Below, piece after piece: positions 26,957-35,612 of a stretch of 64,000 nucleotides of DNA. The stretch comes from Streptomyces sp. B21-083 (GTDB lineage Bacteria; Actinomycetota; Actinomycetes; Streptomycetales; Streptomycetaceae). Position numbers and translations under genes: made by a program. The DNA lies in NCBI RefSeq assembly GCF_036898825.1, contig NZ_JARUND010000002.1, positions 1,054,001 through 1,118,000 of the forward strand, in the 5' to 3' direction. The notes under the pieces were generated by a model, which ran no database searches, was not told the origin of the DNA, and saw only the letters and a program-made list of their open reading frames with translations. Position 1 is the first letter of the stretch, and every line of letters starts with the position of its first letter.

Positions 26957-29155
26957 TTGAGGCAAAGACCGCGTGTCGTCTCCAAGTACTGGAAGTCAGC
27001 CGCCAACTGGAAGTTGGCCGCCGCCACCGTGTTGTCCGTGGCGTTGGCGGCGCCGCTCTCGGCGAGCACCGCCGCGGCGGAGACACCTGCAACGCAGACA
27101 CAGGCAACGAAGCTCCAAGACCAGAGGGCCGCCGCTGGACCGGTGGTGGATCGCGGCCTCGAATACCTGCTGTCCGACTACCAGACGCGCACTCCGACCA
27201 AGTACACGGCTGACTCCTGGAAGCCCTTCGCCAAGGCGTTGACCGCCGCGGCCGAGGTCGCCGGCGACACGTCGGCCACCACATCGGACGTAGCCGACGC
27301 GAAGACAGCCCTGATGAGCGCCGCCGCCGATCTGAAGGCCGCCGACGAGGGCACGTTCCAGACCATCACGAACAACACCTTCTGGAACGACACCAGCGGC
27401 AACCCCATCTACTCGCAGGGCGGCGGGGTCTTCAAGTTCGGTGACACCTACTACTGGTACGGCGTGCACTACAGCGGCGCCGAGCTCTACCGGGCCAATC
27501 CGACGAAGAAGTACGACGGCAACGTCAGCTTCGTCTCGGTCCCCGTGTACTCCTCCAAGGACCTGGTGAACTGGAAGTTCGAGAACAACGTCGCGACGCG
27601 CTCGACCAAGATCAACAACGGGGCCACCCTCGGTCAGGCAGGGTGGGTCGGGCGGCTCGGGGTCTCGTACAACGAGAACACCGGCAAGTACGTGCTCGCC
27701 ACCCAGGCCTACGTCGGAGGCGGGCACGGTGTCCTGCTGCTGCAGGGTGACTCACCCACCGACACCTTCGACTACGGCTACTTCCAGACCCAGATCACCA
27801 ACTCGCCGACGACCGGCACCGGGGACCAGACCGTCTTCACCGACGAGGACGGCAAGGACTACCTGATCTTCTCCAACCGCGAAGGACGGTCGCGCGGCTT
27901 CGTGGCCAAGTTCCGGGAGTCCGACTCGCTGCGGATCGAGCCAGCCGTGCAGATCCGCAGCGGCGCCGGTCGCGAGGGCAACGCGATGTTCAAGCTCGAC
28001 GGCAGGTACTACCACGCGGCGTCGGACCTGCACGGCTGGAACACCTCTGTCAACTACGTCAATGAGTCGACCAGCAGCAATGTCCAGGGCTCCTACAGCA
28101 GCGAGTACGTCCTTGCCGGCACCGAGATGGACTACAGCCACGTGACCCAGACCGGGTTCTTCGTGACGGTCAAGGGCACCAAGCAGAACACGGTGCTCTA
28201 CGCCGGCGACCGCTGGGCCGACTTCGCCTGGAACGGCATCGGGTACAACCAGTGGGTGCCGATCACCAAGACCGGCGCACGGCCGCAGTTCCACTCGGTG
28301 AGCCAGTGGCAGTTCAACGCCACGACCGGGGAGTGGCGCGTCGGGCCGGCGAACAACTACATCCTCAACCCCGACATCCAGGCCGACCGCGTCATCGTCT
28401 CCGGCGTACGGGGATGGCGGAACCTCGGCGGTTCGGTGACCAACGTCAACGGTGGTGTGAACGGGTCTCGCTTCGCCCTCCAGGTGAGCAACAGCGGCGG
28501 CGTCGAGCAGCGGGTCGAGTCGGTGCCCGCAGGCACCTACACCCTGTCCCTGCACGCTCGGGGCAGCGCCGGACAGGTCGTGATCACCGGCGCCAACGGC
28601 AGCCAACGCACCCTCGGCATCCCGTCGTCGAGCGGCTGGGCCAAGCGCGAGCTCACCGGCATCGAGCTGCCCGGCGGGGCCGCCACCGTCACCGTGCGGG
28701 CGTCGGGTTCGGGCGGCGTCACCGTCGACCAGCTCTCACTCGTCAAGACCTCTGCCGGCACACCAGCGCCTCCGGGGCGTTACGAGGCGGAGTCCGCTCC
28801 GGCGCAGTGCCGGGGCACGATCGACTCGAATCAAGCCGGCTATTCCGGCAGCGGGTTCTGCAACGGCGACCCCGCTGTGGGGGCCGTCGCGGAGTTCACC
28901 GTGAACTCCGAGACCGCCCGTACGGCGACGCTGGGGATCCGGTTCGCCAATGGCGCCACCACCGGTGCGAGGCCCGCGAACCTTGTCGTCAACGGAGCCA
29001 CGGCAGGGGCGCTCTCGTTCGAGTCCACCGGTGCGTGGACGACGTGGACGACCAAGACCGTGACGGTCCCGCTGAACGCCGGCAGCAACACCATCCGGCT
29101 GGATCCGACCACGGCAGCCGGACTGCCCAACGTCGACTACCTCGATGTCGGCTGA
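26957..29155 (+). CDS. Secreted GH43 galactanase-like enzyme with FIVAR and carbohydrate-binding domains
   Basis: Four-part secreted enzyme of 732 residues. After the signal peptide come a FIVAR-type helical domain (about 35-125, LLSDYQTRTPTKYTADSWKPF), a five-bladed GH43 domain (about 135-440; GGGVFKFGDTYYWYGVHYSG, TKINNGATLGQAGWVGRLG, GREGNAMFKLDGRYYHAASD), a jelly-roll domain (about 450-600) and a C-terminal CBM35/CBM6-like domain (YEAESAPAQCRGT to VDYLDVG). It resembles the exo-beta-1,3-galactanase group of GH43. I chose TTG 26957, seven bases after GGAAGG; ATG 26939 would overlap the preceding gene. A terminator follows. Confidence 0.82.
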   Translation: MRQRPRVVSKYWKSAANWKLAAATVLSVALAAPLSASTAAAETPATQTQATKLQDQRAAAGPVVDRGLEYLLSDYQTRTPTKYTADSWKPFAKALTAAAEVAGDTSATTSDVADAKTALMSAAADLKAADEGTFQTITNNTFWNDTSGNPIYSQGGGVFKFGDTYYWYGVHYSGAELYRANPTKKYDGNVSFVSVPVYSSKDLVNWKFENNVATRSTKINNGATLGQAGWVGRLGVSYNENTGKYVLATQAYVGGGHGVLLLQGDSPTDTFDYGYFQTQITNSPTTGTGDQTVFTDEDGKDYLIFSNREGRSRGFVAKFRESDSLRIEPAVQIRSGAGREGNAMFKLDGRYYHAASDLHGWNTSVNYVNESTSSNVQGSYSSEYVLAGTEMDYSHVTQTGFFVTVKGTKQNTVLYAGDRWADFAWNGIGYNQWVPITKTGARPQFHSVSQWQFNATTGEWRVGPANNYILNPDIQADRVIVSGVRGWRNLGGSVTNVNGGVNGSRFALQVSNSGGVEQRVESVPAGTYTLSLHARGSAGQVVITGANGSQRTLGIPSSSGWAKRELTGIELPGGAATVTVRASGSGGVTVDQLSLVKTSAGTPAPPGRYEAESAPAQCRGTIDSNQAGYSGSGFCNGDPAVGAVAEFTVNSETARTATLGIRFANGATTGARPANLVVNGATAGALSFESTGAWTTWTTKTVTVPLNAGSNTIRLDPTTAAGLPNVDYLDVG

Positions 29156-29166
29156 CTGACATCCCG

Positions 29167-29197
29167 CGCTCTGCCGGTCTCTGCGACCGGCAGAGCG
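29167..29197 (+). terminator. Terminator after the GH43 gene
   Basis: Perfect 13-bp arms CGCTCTGCCGGTC and GACCGGCAGAGCG with a 5-base loop, 11 bp after the stop codon. Confidence 0.85.
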
Positions 29198-29245
29198 TAG
29201 GGAACAGCCCATGCCGCCCGTACGTGACATCGTCAGGAGAAGGAC

Positions 29246-31177
29246 ATGAGCAGAACGCGTCTGCCCCGCGCCATCGCGGTCACGGCGACGTTGGCCACCA
29301 TGGTGTCCGCGAACCTACTCATGGTGCCCCAGCCGGCCCACGCGACCTTCGGAACCGCGGACATCAAGCCGATCGAGAGCAATATCGCTGCCAAGCCCTG
29401 GGCCTCGGCGATGGCCGCCTCCGGCTCGTCCAGCGCCCGTCTGGCCATCGACGGCGACCCGACGACGTCCTGGCAACCCGGTAGTGCCGGCGCCCGGCAG
29501 TGGCTCACCGTCGACCTCGGTGGAACCTACGACAACCTTCGCAAGGTCAAGGTGCTCTTCCCGGACCGTGGCGTGGCCCACCGGTACGTCGTCGAGGCTT
29601 CATCCGACGGTCGCCGGTGGAAGACCATCGCCGACAGATCCCACCACCGAGCCGTTTCGCGGGGGGAGGTGCACCTGTTCACCCGGCCGGCAACGCGCTT
29701 CGTCCGGCTGACCTTCACCGGTGGGCCGGGCCGTGCCCGGGCTGGTGTCAGCGAGCTCCAGGTCTTCAACTACCTCCGCGACGACCTCACCCTCGGCGCC
29801 GATCTGTCCTGGATGGACGACGTCCAGGACCAGCAGTACTGGGTCGACCCCCTGGTCGAAGACCGCGGCGCCGGGCCACACCTGCTCGACGTGGCCAAGG
29901 ACCGTGGCATCGAGTACAGCCGGCTGCGGATATTCAACGAGCCGCGCAGCGAGAGCACCGGCCAACCGACGCCGATACCGCGCCAGGGCCCGGAGCGCTC
30001 ACTGGTCTCAGCCAAGCGGATCAAGCAGCGGGGCATGGGCCTGGGGATCGACTTCCACTACGCGGACTCGTGGGCAGACCCGAGCAAGCAACCAAAACCA
30101 CGCGCCTGGGCCGAGTTGGAGTTCGCTGACCTGTCCCATGCCGTGTACGACTTCACCGCCGACTATCTGAAGCGGTTGATCCGGCAGGGCACCACGCCGG
30201 AGAAGGTGGCGGTCGGCAACGAGATCATCAATGGCTTCATGTACGGCAGTGAGGCGGCAGACATCGGCACGACGAATCCGCCGTATTTCGTCGACCAGGC
30301 CGACATCTACCAGTCCAAGCCCGGCGGGGGCCTGCTGTGGAAGTACTGGCGGTCGACCGACCCGGTGGAGCGGCAGCTCTACGACCAGTCGTGGGACCGG
30401 TTCACCACCCTGGCTGCGGCCGGGATCAAGGCCGTCCGCGACGCGTCACCGACGTCCAAGGTCGAGATACACGTGATCGTCGACAAGGACAAGCTCGCCA
30501 AAACCATGGAGTTCTGGCACCAGTTCCTCACCCGGGTGAAGGCAAAGGGCCAGAACCCCGATGTGCTGGCCATCTCGTACTACCCGGAATGGCACGGTAC
30601 GCCCGAGGCGCTGGATCTCAACCTGAACACCATGGCCACCGCCTACCCCGGCTACGAAATCGACATCGCCGAAACCGCCTACCCCGCTTCGGGCGGCGAC
30701 GGATCGCCGTTGCCCAACTCGCCGTACCCGCGAACCGTTCAGGGGCAGGCGGACGCGATCCGGAGGGTGTTCGAGGCCGCCAACGACGTGGTCGACAACC
30801 GAGGTTCAGGGGCACTTGTGTGGGAACCGGCCGGCTACCAGCCGATGTTCCGGGCCGTGCCCGGACTCGCGAACACGTGGGAGCCGCACGCGTCCATCAA
30901 CGTCTTCAACGCCAGCCGCGCCAAGCACATCCTCCAGGACACCATCTACACCAGCACGATGGTGAACGCCGCCCCAAAGCTGCCCTCCTCCATCCGCATG
31001 CTCACCACAGCCAACAACAAGATCACCGCTGTCCCAGTCCGCTGGCAGCCGTTGCCACCTGGCGCGACGGACAGGCCGGGTGAGGTGACAGTCACCGGGA
31101 CGACCGGCACAGGACCGGTCACGGCGGTCATCGACGTCATGCCCAGCCACGGCGAACACGACGTGACCACCTCATAG
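29246..31177 (+). CDS. Multidomain GH53 endo-galactanase with N-terminal discoidin (CBM32-like) domain
   Basis: Secreted enzyme of 643 residues. The signal peptide ends near QPAHA (residue 33). Residues about 45-175 form an F5/8-type discoidin domain (ASAMAASGSSSARLAIDGDP, TSWQPGS, WLTVDLGG), likely galactan-binding. The GH53 barrel (about 183-545) opens with LTLGADLSWMDDV and carries catalytic Glu326 (VAVGNEIING) and Glu476 (IDIAETAYP). A C-terminal Ig-like domain with PVRWQPLPPGATDRPGEVTV follows. It shares only fold-level similarity with the other GH53 gene here, so the two probably differ in substrate or mode. ATG 29246 follows AGGAGAAGGAC. Confidence 0.88.
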   Translation: MSRTRLPRAIAVTATLATMVSANLLMVPQPAHATFGTADIKPIESNIAAKPWASAMAASGSSSARLAIDGDPTTSWQPGSAGARQWLTVDLGGTYDNLRKVKVLFPDRGVAHRYVVEASSDGRRWKTIADRSHHRAVSRGEVHLFTRPATRFVRLTFTGGPGRARAGVSELQVFNYLRDDLTLGADLSWMDDVQDQQYWVDPLVEDRGAGPHLLDVAKDRGIEYSRLRIFNEPRSESTGQPTPIPRQGPERSLVSAKRIKQRGMGLGIDFHYADSWADPSKQPKPRAWAELEFADLSHAVYDFTADYLKRLIRQGTTPEKVAVGNEIINGFMYGSEAADIGTTNPPYFVDQADIYQSKPGGGLLWKYWRSTDPVERQLYDQSWDRFTTLAAAGIKAVRDASPTSKVEIHVIVDKDKLAKTMEFWHQFLTRVKAKGQNPDVLAISYYPEWHGTPEALDLNLNTMATAYPGYEIDIAETAYPASGGDGSPLPNSPYPRTVQGQADAIRRVFEAANDVVDNRGSGALVWEPAGYQPMFRAVPGLANTWEPHASINVFNASRAKHILQDTIYTSTMVNAAPKLPSSIRMLTTANNKITAVPVRWQPLPPGATDRPGEVTVTGTTGTGPVTAVIDVMPSHGEHDVTTS

Positions 31178-31251
31178 CCTGCTTCACCGACGTCGCACCA
31201 CCGAGACCACGACGGCACCGGCGCGTCATCACCGCTTCACAGCAGTGCTTC

Positions 31252-31350
31252 GCTCACTCGGTGGCCGACAGCGACAACCGCGGCAGCACCTGGGGGAACC
31301 AGGCCGTGTTCGACCGGAACGGCCACACTCACCCCGGCATCCGGTGCACC
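31252..31350 (+). pseudogene. Short relic resembling a GH53 C-terminus
   Basis: One frame reads DNRGSTWGNQAVFDRNGHTHP, close to the GSSWDNQALFDFNGRALPS motif that closes many GH53 galactanase domains. Nothing else of such a gene is visible in the 350-bp gap. It may be the remainder of a tandem galactanase copy lost next to the intact one. Confidence 0.4.
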
Positions 31351-31525
31351 CGACCAACCGCATGCCGCTCCTGCCGCACCTCGCCGGCGGCAGGAGCACC
31401 GAGACCCGCTGTCGCGCCGCGCGACCCGTCGATCTGTCGACCTCTGTCGCCGACGGGACGCGCACGGCAACGGGCCCGGCCGAACGCCGGACCCTCCACC
31501 CATCCCCGCACCCAAGGAGTCATCC

Positions 31526-32839
31526 ATGACCATGCGACGACGGACATTCCTCGGCATGAGCGCCGCCGGAGCGACGGGCGTGGGCCTGTCCCTGCTCGGC
31601 GCAGGACAGGCACCGGCCACCGCCGGGCCACTGGACACCGCACCGACCACGCCGTTCGCGGTCGGCGTGCGCCGGTACAACTGGACCCGCGGCAGCCGCC
31701 CGTGCACCACGTACGTCTACTACCCGGCCACCGGCACGGCCGGCGGCAGTCCGGTGACGGACGCCCCGGTCGCCGCCGGTGTCTTCCCCGTCTACAACTT
31801 CACCCACGGCTACGGGAGCAGCCCGCAGAACTCCCTGTTCATCATCCGGGCCCTGGCCTCGGCGGGCTTCATCGTCCCCGCCCCGCACTTCAACCACAAC
31901 TTCAGCGACGTCAACAACGGCAACACCTCCAAGGACGTCTCGCAGATCATCACCAACACCCTCGCGCTCAACGCGAGCGGACCGCTGGCCGGGCACATCA
32001 ACACCGGCATCGGCGTCGGCGTCTCGGGCCACTCCCTGGGCGGCATGGCCACACACGGTCTGCTGACCTCCTGGCCCGACAGCCGGATCAAGTCCGCCAA
32101 CCCCCAGTCCTGCGTGGACATGGGCAACCCGTCCCGTTCGGTCTCGGCCAAGGTCCTGTTCGTCCACGGCGACCGGGACTCGACCACGCAGTACTCCTCG
32201 GCCCGGCAGGCATACTCGGAGATCACCTGGCCCAAGGCGTTCCTCACCTTCGTCGGCGGCAGCCACACCAGCTTCTGGAGTGACCAGCGCTTCCCGAGGA
32301 CCGTCGTCGACTGGGCCCGCTGGACCATGTACGGCGACACCGCCGCACGGGACCGCCTCCCGGCTGACGCGTCCGGGTCGAACACCCGGTGGGAAGCGCA
32401 GCTGGGCGACTCCCCCGGCGGCCCGGGCCTCTACACCCTGCTGGCCCAGCACAGCGGCAAGGCCGCCGAGATCAACGGGGCCTCCACCGCCGCCGGCGCA
32501 CTACTCGTCCAGCGGACCACCACCAGTCGCCCCAACCAGCAATTCGAGTTCGTGGACGCCGGCGACGGCCACGTCCGCGTCAAGGCACTGCACAGTGGCC
32601 TGTTCCTCCAACCCACGGGCACCGCGACCGGCGCGGACATCGTCCAGCAGGCCGACACCAGCGCCACCAACCAGCAGTGGCGCGTGGTCGATCACGGTGG
32701 TGGCGTGATCAGCCTCGTCAACCGGGAGTCCGGCCTGGCGATGGATGTCTGGGAGTACTCGACCGCCGACGGCGCCCGCATCGCCCAGTACACCTACAGC
32801 GGCAACCCCAACCAGCGCTTCACCCGCCGCCGCGTCTGA
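31526..32839 (+). CDS. Tat-exported alpha/beta hydrolase with C-terminal ricin-type lectin domain
   Basis: Longer paralogue (437 residues) of the product of 16551-17435; the two catalytic domains align along their whole length with most residues shared. The twin-arginine signal is RRRTFLGMSAAGATGVG; the nucleophile elbow GHSLGG, acid HGDRDS and His in GGSHTSFW complete the triad. From residue 305 a beta-trefoil lectin domain follows, with three QxW-type repeats (NQQFEFVD, NQQWRVVD, NQRFTRR). The lectin should tether the esterase to galactose- or xylose-rich plant polymers. ATG 31526 follows AAGGAG. Confidence 0.8.
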   Translation: MTMRRRTFLGMSAAGATGVGLSLLGAGQAPATAGPLDTAPTTPFAVGVRRYNWTRGSRPCTTYVYYPATGTAGGSPVTDAPVAAGVFPVYNFTHGYGSSPQNSLFIIRALASAGFIVPAPHFNHNFSDVNNGNTSKDVSQIITNTLALNASGPLAGHINTGIGVGVSGHSLGGMATHGLLTSWPDSRIKSANPQSCVDMGNPSRSVSAKVLFVHGDRDSTTQYSSARQAYSEITWPKAFLTFVGGSHTSFWSDQRFPRTVVDWARWTMYGDTAARDRLPADASGSNTRWEAQLGDSPGGPGLYTLLAQHSGKAAEINGASTAAGALLVQRTTTSRPNQQFEFVDAGDGHVRVKALHSGLFLQPTGTATGADIVQQADTSATNQQWRVVDHGGGVISLVNRESGLAMDVWEYSTADGARIAQYTYSGNPNQRFTRRRV

Positions 32840-32994
32840 CCGGGACCTGTCGGGGCACCGCTCGGGCAACAGGGTGGGCGGTGTCCCTACATGGCGCCGA
32901 AGGTCCTTCGCGACTGACCAAGGGGTGTGCAGCCTTCACGCCCGCCGCCCGAGCGTGCGCAGGGATACGTCCTTGGCCCACTGTCCGCCGCGTT

Positions 32995-33315
32995 ACAGCT
33001 GGAAGGCACCTTCGACCCTGCCGGACCCTGGCTGGCCACCACCGACGAGATCGACGACGTCCTCGCGCTCGGCATGTGGCTGGACGTCAACGGTGTCCGC
33101 CGTCAGACCGGCAACACCAAAACGATGATCTTCGACCCGTACTTCATCGTGCACTACCTGAGCCAGTTCCTCGTCCTGGAACCCGGCGGCCTGATCAACA
33201 CGGGCACCCCACCCGGCGTCGGTATGGGCTTGACCCCGTAGGTGTGGCTGCGGCCAGGTGACGTGATGGAACTGGGTATCAAGTATCTCGGCACGCAGCG
33301 TCAGCGCGTGCTCGG
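32995..33315 (+). pseudogene. Relic of a fumarylacetoacetate hydrolase (FAH) family sugar-acid hydrolase
   Basis: Only the C-terminal third is left: FDPAGPWLATTDEIDDV, WLDVNGVRRQTGNTKTMIFD, FLVLEPGGLINTGTPPGVGMG. The frame is then cut by a TAG at 33239-33241 where relatives have a Lys or similar codon, yet the homology continues beyond it (VWLRPGDVMELGI, LGTQRQRV). This pattern matches 2,4-diketo-3-deoxy-sugar-acid hydrolases of fucose/rhamnose catabolism. The missing start and the in-frame stop show decay. Confidence 0.7.
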
Positions 33316-33336
33316 GCCACAGCGAGCACCCGCCCC

Positions 33337-34330
33337 ATGCGCGCCTTCGTGCTGACTGCCCCTGGGGAGTACGGGGTGCAGCAGGTCCCTGCACCGGTGG
33401 CCGCCCCCCGGCGAACCAGTCGTCTCGGCGTGTGCGGCACCGACGTGGAGTTCTTCACCGGCGAGATGGCCTACCTCCACCAAGGGCACTCCGCCTTCCC
33501 GATAAGGCTGGGCCACGAGTGGACCGGTCGCGTGGCGGCGGTCGGCGCCGGGGTCGACCCCGCGTGGGTGGGCCGACGGATCATGGGCGACACCATGCTC
33601 GGCTGTCGCACCTGCCGCCGCTGCCTACGCGGCCACCAGCACGTGTGCGAGATGCGGCAGGAACTCGGCATACGAGGGGAGCGGGCAGGTGCCCTCGCGG
33701 AGCAACTCGCGGTGCCAGCCTCCTCGTTGCTCATATGCCTGACTCCGTCGACGCCGTACTGGGCGCGCTGGTGGCCCGGGCGGTAACGCCATGCGCGCCG
33801 TCCGGGCCACCGCCCGGCAACCCGGAGACCGCGCCCTGATCCTGGGCCCGGGAACCATCGGCTGCTGGTCGCGATGTTCCTCCGTGCCGCCGGTACGGAA
33901 GTGCATCTGATGGGCCGCACCCAACGCTCGCTCGCCTTCGCCCGCGAGCTGGGCTTCGCACACGTATGGACGGAGGAATCCGTTCCGGACCTGCCGTTCG
34001 ACGCTGTCGTCGAGGCGTCGAACGCCACCCATCTACCCGACCGGCACTGGACTTGGTCGAGCCGGCCGCGTCGTGTACGTGGGACTGGCCGGGGAACCCA
34101 GCAGCATCGACACCCGCACGCTGGCACTCGAGGACGTGACGGCGGTCTGCATCCTGTCGGCCTCCCCCGGCCTCGACGACACCATCCGGGCCTATGCCGG
34201 CGGATCGGTCGACCCCAGGCCGCTCGTCGCCGCGACCGCAGGCCTGGAACAGGCCGGTTTCGTGCTCGCCGGTGAACGTCCGGCCGACGCCGGGCCGGGC
34301 CCAAGGTCCATGTCGACCCGCGGCTGGGCT
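33337..34330 (+). pseudogene. Frameshifted zinc-binding alcohol/polyol dehydrogenase
   Basis: The N-terminus is intact in one frame (MRAFVLTAPGEYGVQQVPAP, GVCGTDVEFFTGE, LGHEWTGRVAAVGAG, GCRTCRRCLRGHQHVCE), giving the zinc-site residues of medium-chain dehydrogenases. Near 33735 the frame shifts (HMPDSVDAVLGALV). The nucleotide fold then appears in pieces across frames (GDRALILGPGTIG, MFLRAAGTEVHLMGRTQRSLAFARELGFAH, VVEASNATHLP, YVGLAGEPSSIDTRTLALED). At least three frame changes are required. With the preceding FAH relic it looks like a lost sugar-acid pathway. Confidence 0.75.
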
Positions 34331-34379
34331 GAGGAGGCGAGGACCGGGCCGTCGGGTGCCGGGACACCGTCACCTCACC

Positions 34380-34640
34380 CAGGGTGACGGCCGCGCCCTC
34401 GGCGAGCACCCGCACGTCCCAGCGGTGCAGTTCCAGCTCGTCCCCAGCCGCGTACCGCCCAGAGCCGGCGATGCCCCTCAGTGCTGCGGGCAACCGGACG
34501 AGGGCCCGCTCCTGAGGCGACCTGCGTCGACCTGGCGCGTGGTGGCGGCAGGCCACCGGCCGAAGTACGGGTGATCGTACCCGGCGAGGACGGTGGCGCC
34601 GTCGGCGGTGACCCCACGGCCCGTCTCGTGGCCGCGGCCG
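34380..34640 (-). pseudogene. Relic of a GH42 beta-galactosidase C-terminus
   Basis: On the minus strand one frame reads VTADGATVLAGYDHPYFGRWP and AATTRQVDAGR (about 34615-34515), which is the trimerisation-domain signature of GH42 beta-galactosidases. Another frame then reads LVRLPAALRGIAGSGRYAAG, DELELHRWDVRVLAEG (about 34515-34390), like the C-terminal sandwich domain of the same family; the part between is deleted. A galactosidase fits the galactan theme of the region to the left. Confidence 0.6.
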
Positions 34641-34658
34641 TCCCGTCGCGCCATCTCG

Positions 34659-35591
34659 TCACGGCGTCGTGCCGGCGCCGTCGCCGAGGACGTCTGCTCG
34701 CCGGCCGCGCAGGGAGCTGACCCCAGGATGGCCACACCGATCCGCCTGCTGTGCTCGCGCGGCAATGAGTGTGTTGGCCAGGAGCATGGCGATGGTCATC
34801 GGGCCCACGCCGCCGGGGACGGGAGTGACGAAGGCCGCGGTGCCGACGACGGCGTCGGTGTCCACGTCCCCGCACAGACCCGCCGTGGAGCGGTGGATGC
34901 CGACGTCGATCACGGTGGCGCCGGGCTTGACAGCGTCGATGCCGATGAGACCCGGGATGCCGGCCGCCACGACCAGGACGTCGGCGCGGCGGCACACGGC
35001 GGCCAGGCCGCGGGTGCGTGAGTGGCAGATCGTGACGGTCGCGTTCCTCTCCAACAGCAGCTGGCCCATCGGCTTCCCGACCAAGGTGCTGCGGCCGACG
35101 ACGACGGCTTCGGCCCCCTCGAGAGGAATCCGGTGGGCGTCGAGCAGGGCCATCACCCCAGAGGGAGTGCAAGGTCGCAGGCCGGGGCTGCCCTGGGCGA
35201 GCAATCCGGCGTTCACGGTGGTCAGGCCGTCGACGTCCTTGTGCGCCGGGATGCGCGCGAGCAGGGCGGCGGCGTCCAGGTGGGCCGGTGTCGGCAGCTG
35301 CAGGAGGATCCCTGAGACCGCCGGGTCGGCCGCTAGTTCGTCGATGAGCGCGGCAGCGTCATCCTGAGTTGTCTCGGCTGGAAGATGCCGGTGCAGGTCG
35401 GTCATGCCGGCCGCGGTGCAGGCGCGGCGCTTGTTCCGGACGTACACCTCGCTCGCCGGGTCGTCGCCTATGAGGACGGTGGCCAGGCCGGGCGCGTTCC
35501 CCCCAGCGTCCACGAGTGCGGCGACGCCGGAGGCGACGTCGGAACGGACCTGCCGAGCAACGGTGGTGCCGTCGATGAGCTGCGCGGTCAC
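34659..35591 (-). CDS. folD: Methylene-THF dehydrogenase / methenyl-THF cyclohydrolase (FolD)
   Basis: Bifunctional cytosolic enzyme turning 5,10-methylene-THF into 10-formyl-THF with NADP. The 310 residues contain SEVYVRNKRRAC (catalytic Lys region), LLQLPTPAHLD, HKDVDGLTTVN, PCTPSGVMALL and the Rossmann segment VVGRSTLVGKPMGQLLLERNATVTICHSRT, ending in FVTPVPGGVGPMTIAMLL. About 25 residues at the C-terminus exceed the usual length and run into the adjacent GH42 relic, probably because the native stop was lost. It is the last gene of the run demethylase-metF-purU-folD. A housekeeping folD is expected elsewhere, so this copy is probably dedicated to C1 units from demethylation. Confidence 0.93.
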   Translation of the reverse strand: MTAQLIDGTTVARQVRSDVASGVAALVDAGGNAPGLATVLIGDDPASEVYVRNKRRACTAAGMTDLHRHLPAETTQDDAAALIDELAADPAVSGILLQLPTPAHLDAAALLARIPAHKDVDGLTTVNAGLLAQGSPGLRPCTPSGVMALLDAHRIPLEGAEAVVVGRSTLVGKPMGQLLLERNATVTICHSRTRGLAAVCRRADVLVVAAGIPGLIGIDAVKPGATVIDVGIHRSTAGLCGDVDTDAVVGTAAFVTPVPGGVGPMTIAMLLANTLIAARAQQADRCGHPGVSSLRGRRADVLGDGAGTTP

Positions 35592-35612
35592 GAGAATCCC
35601 TTGGAAGACGAT

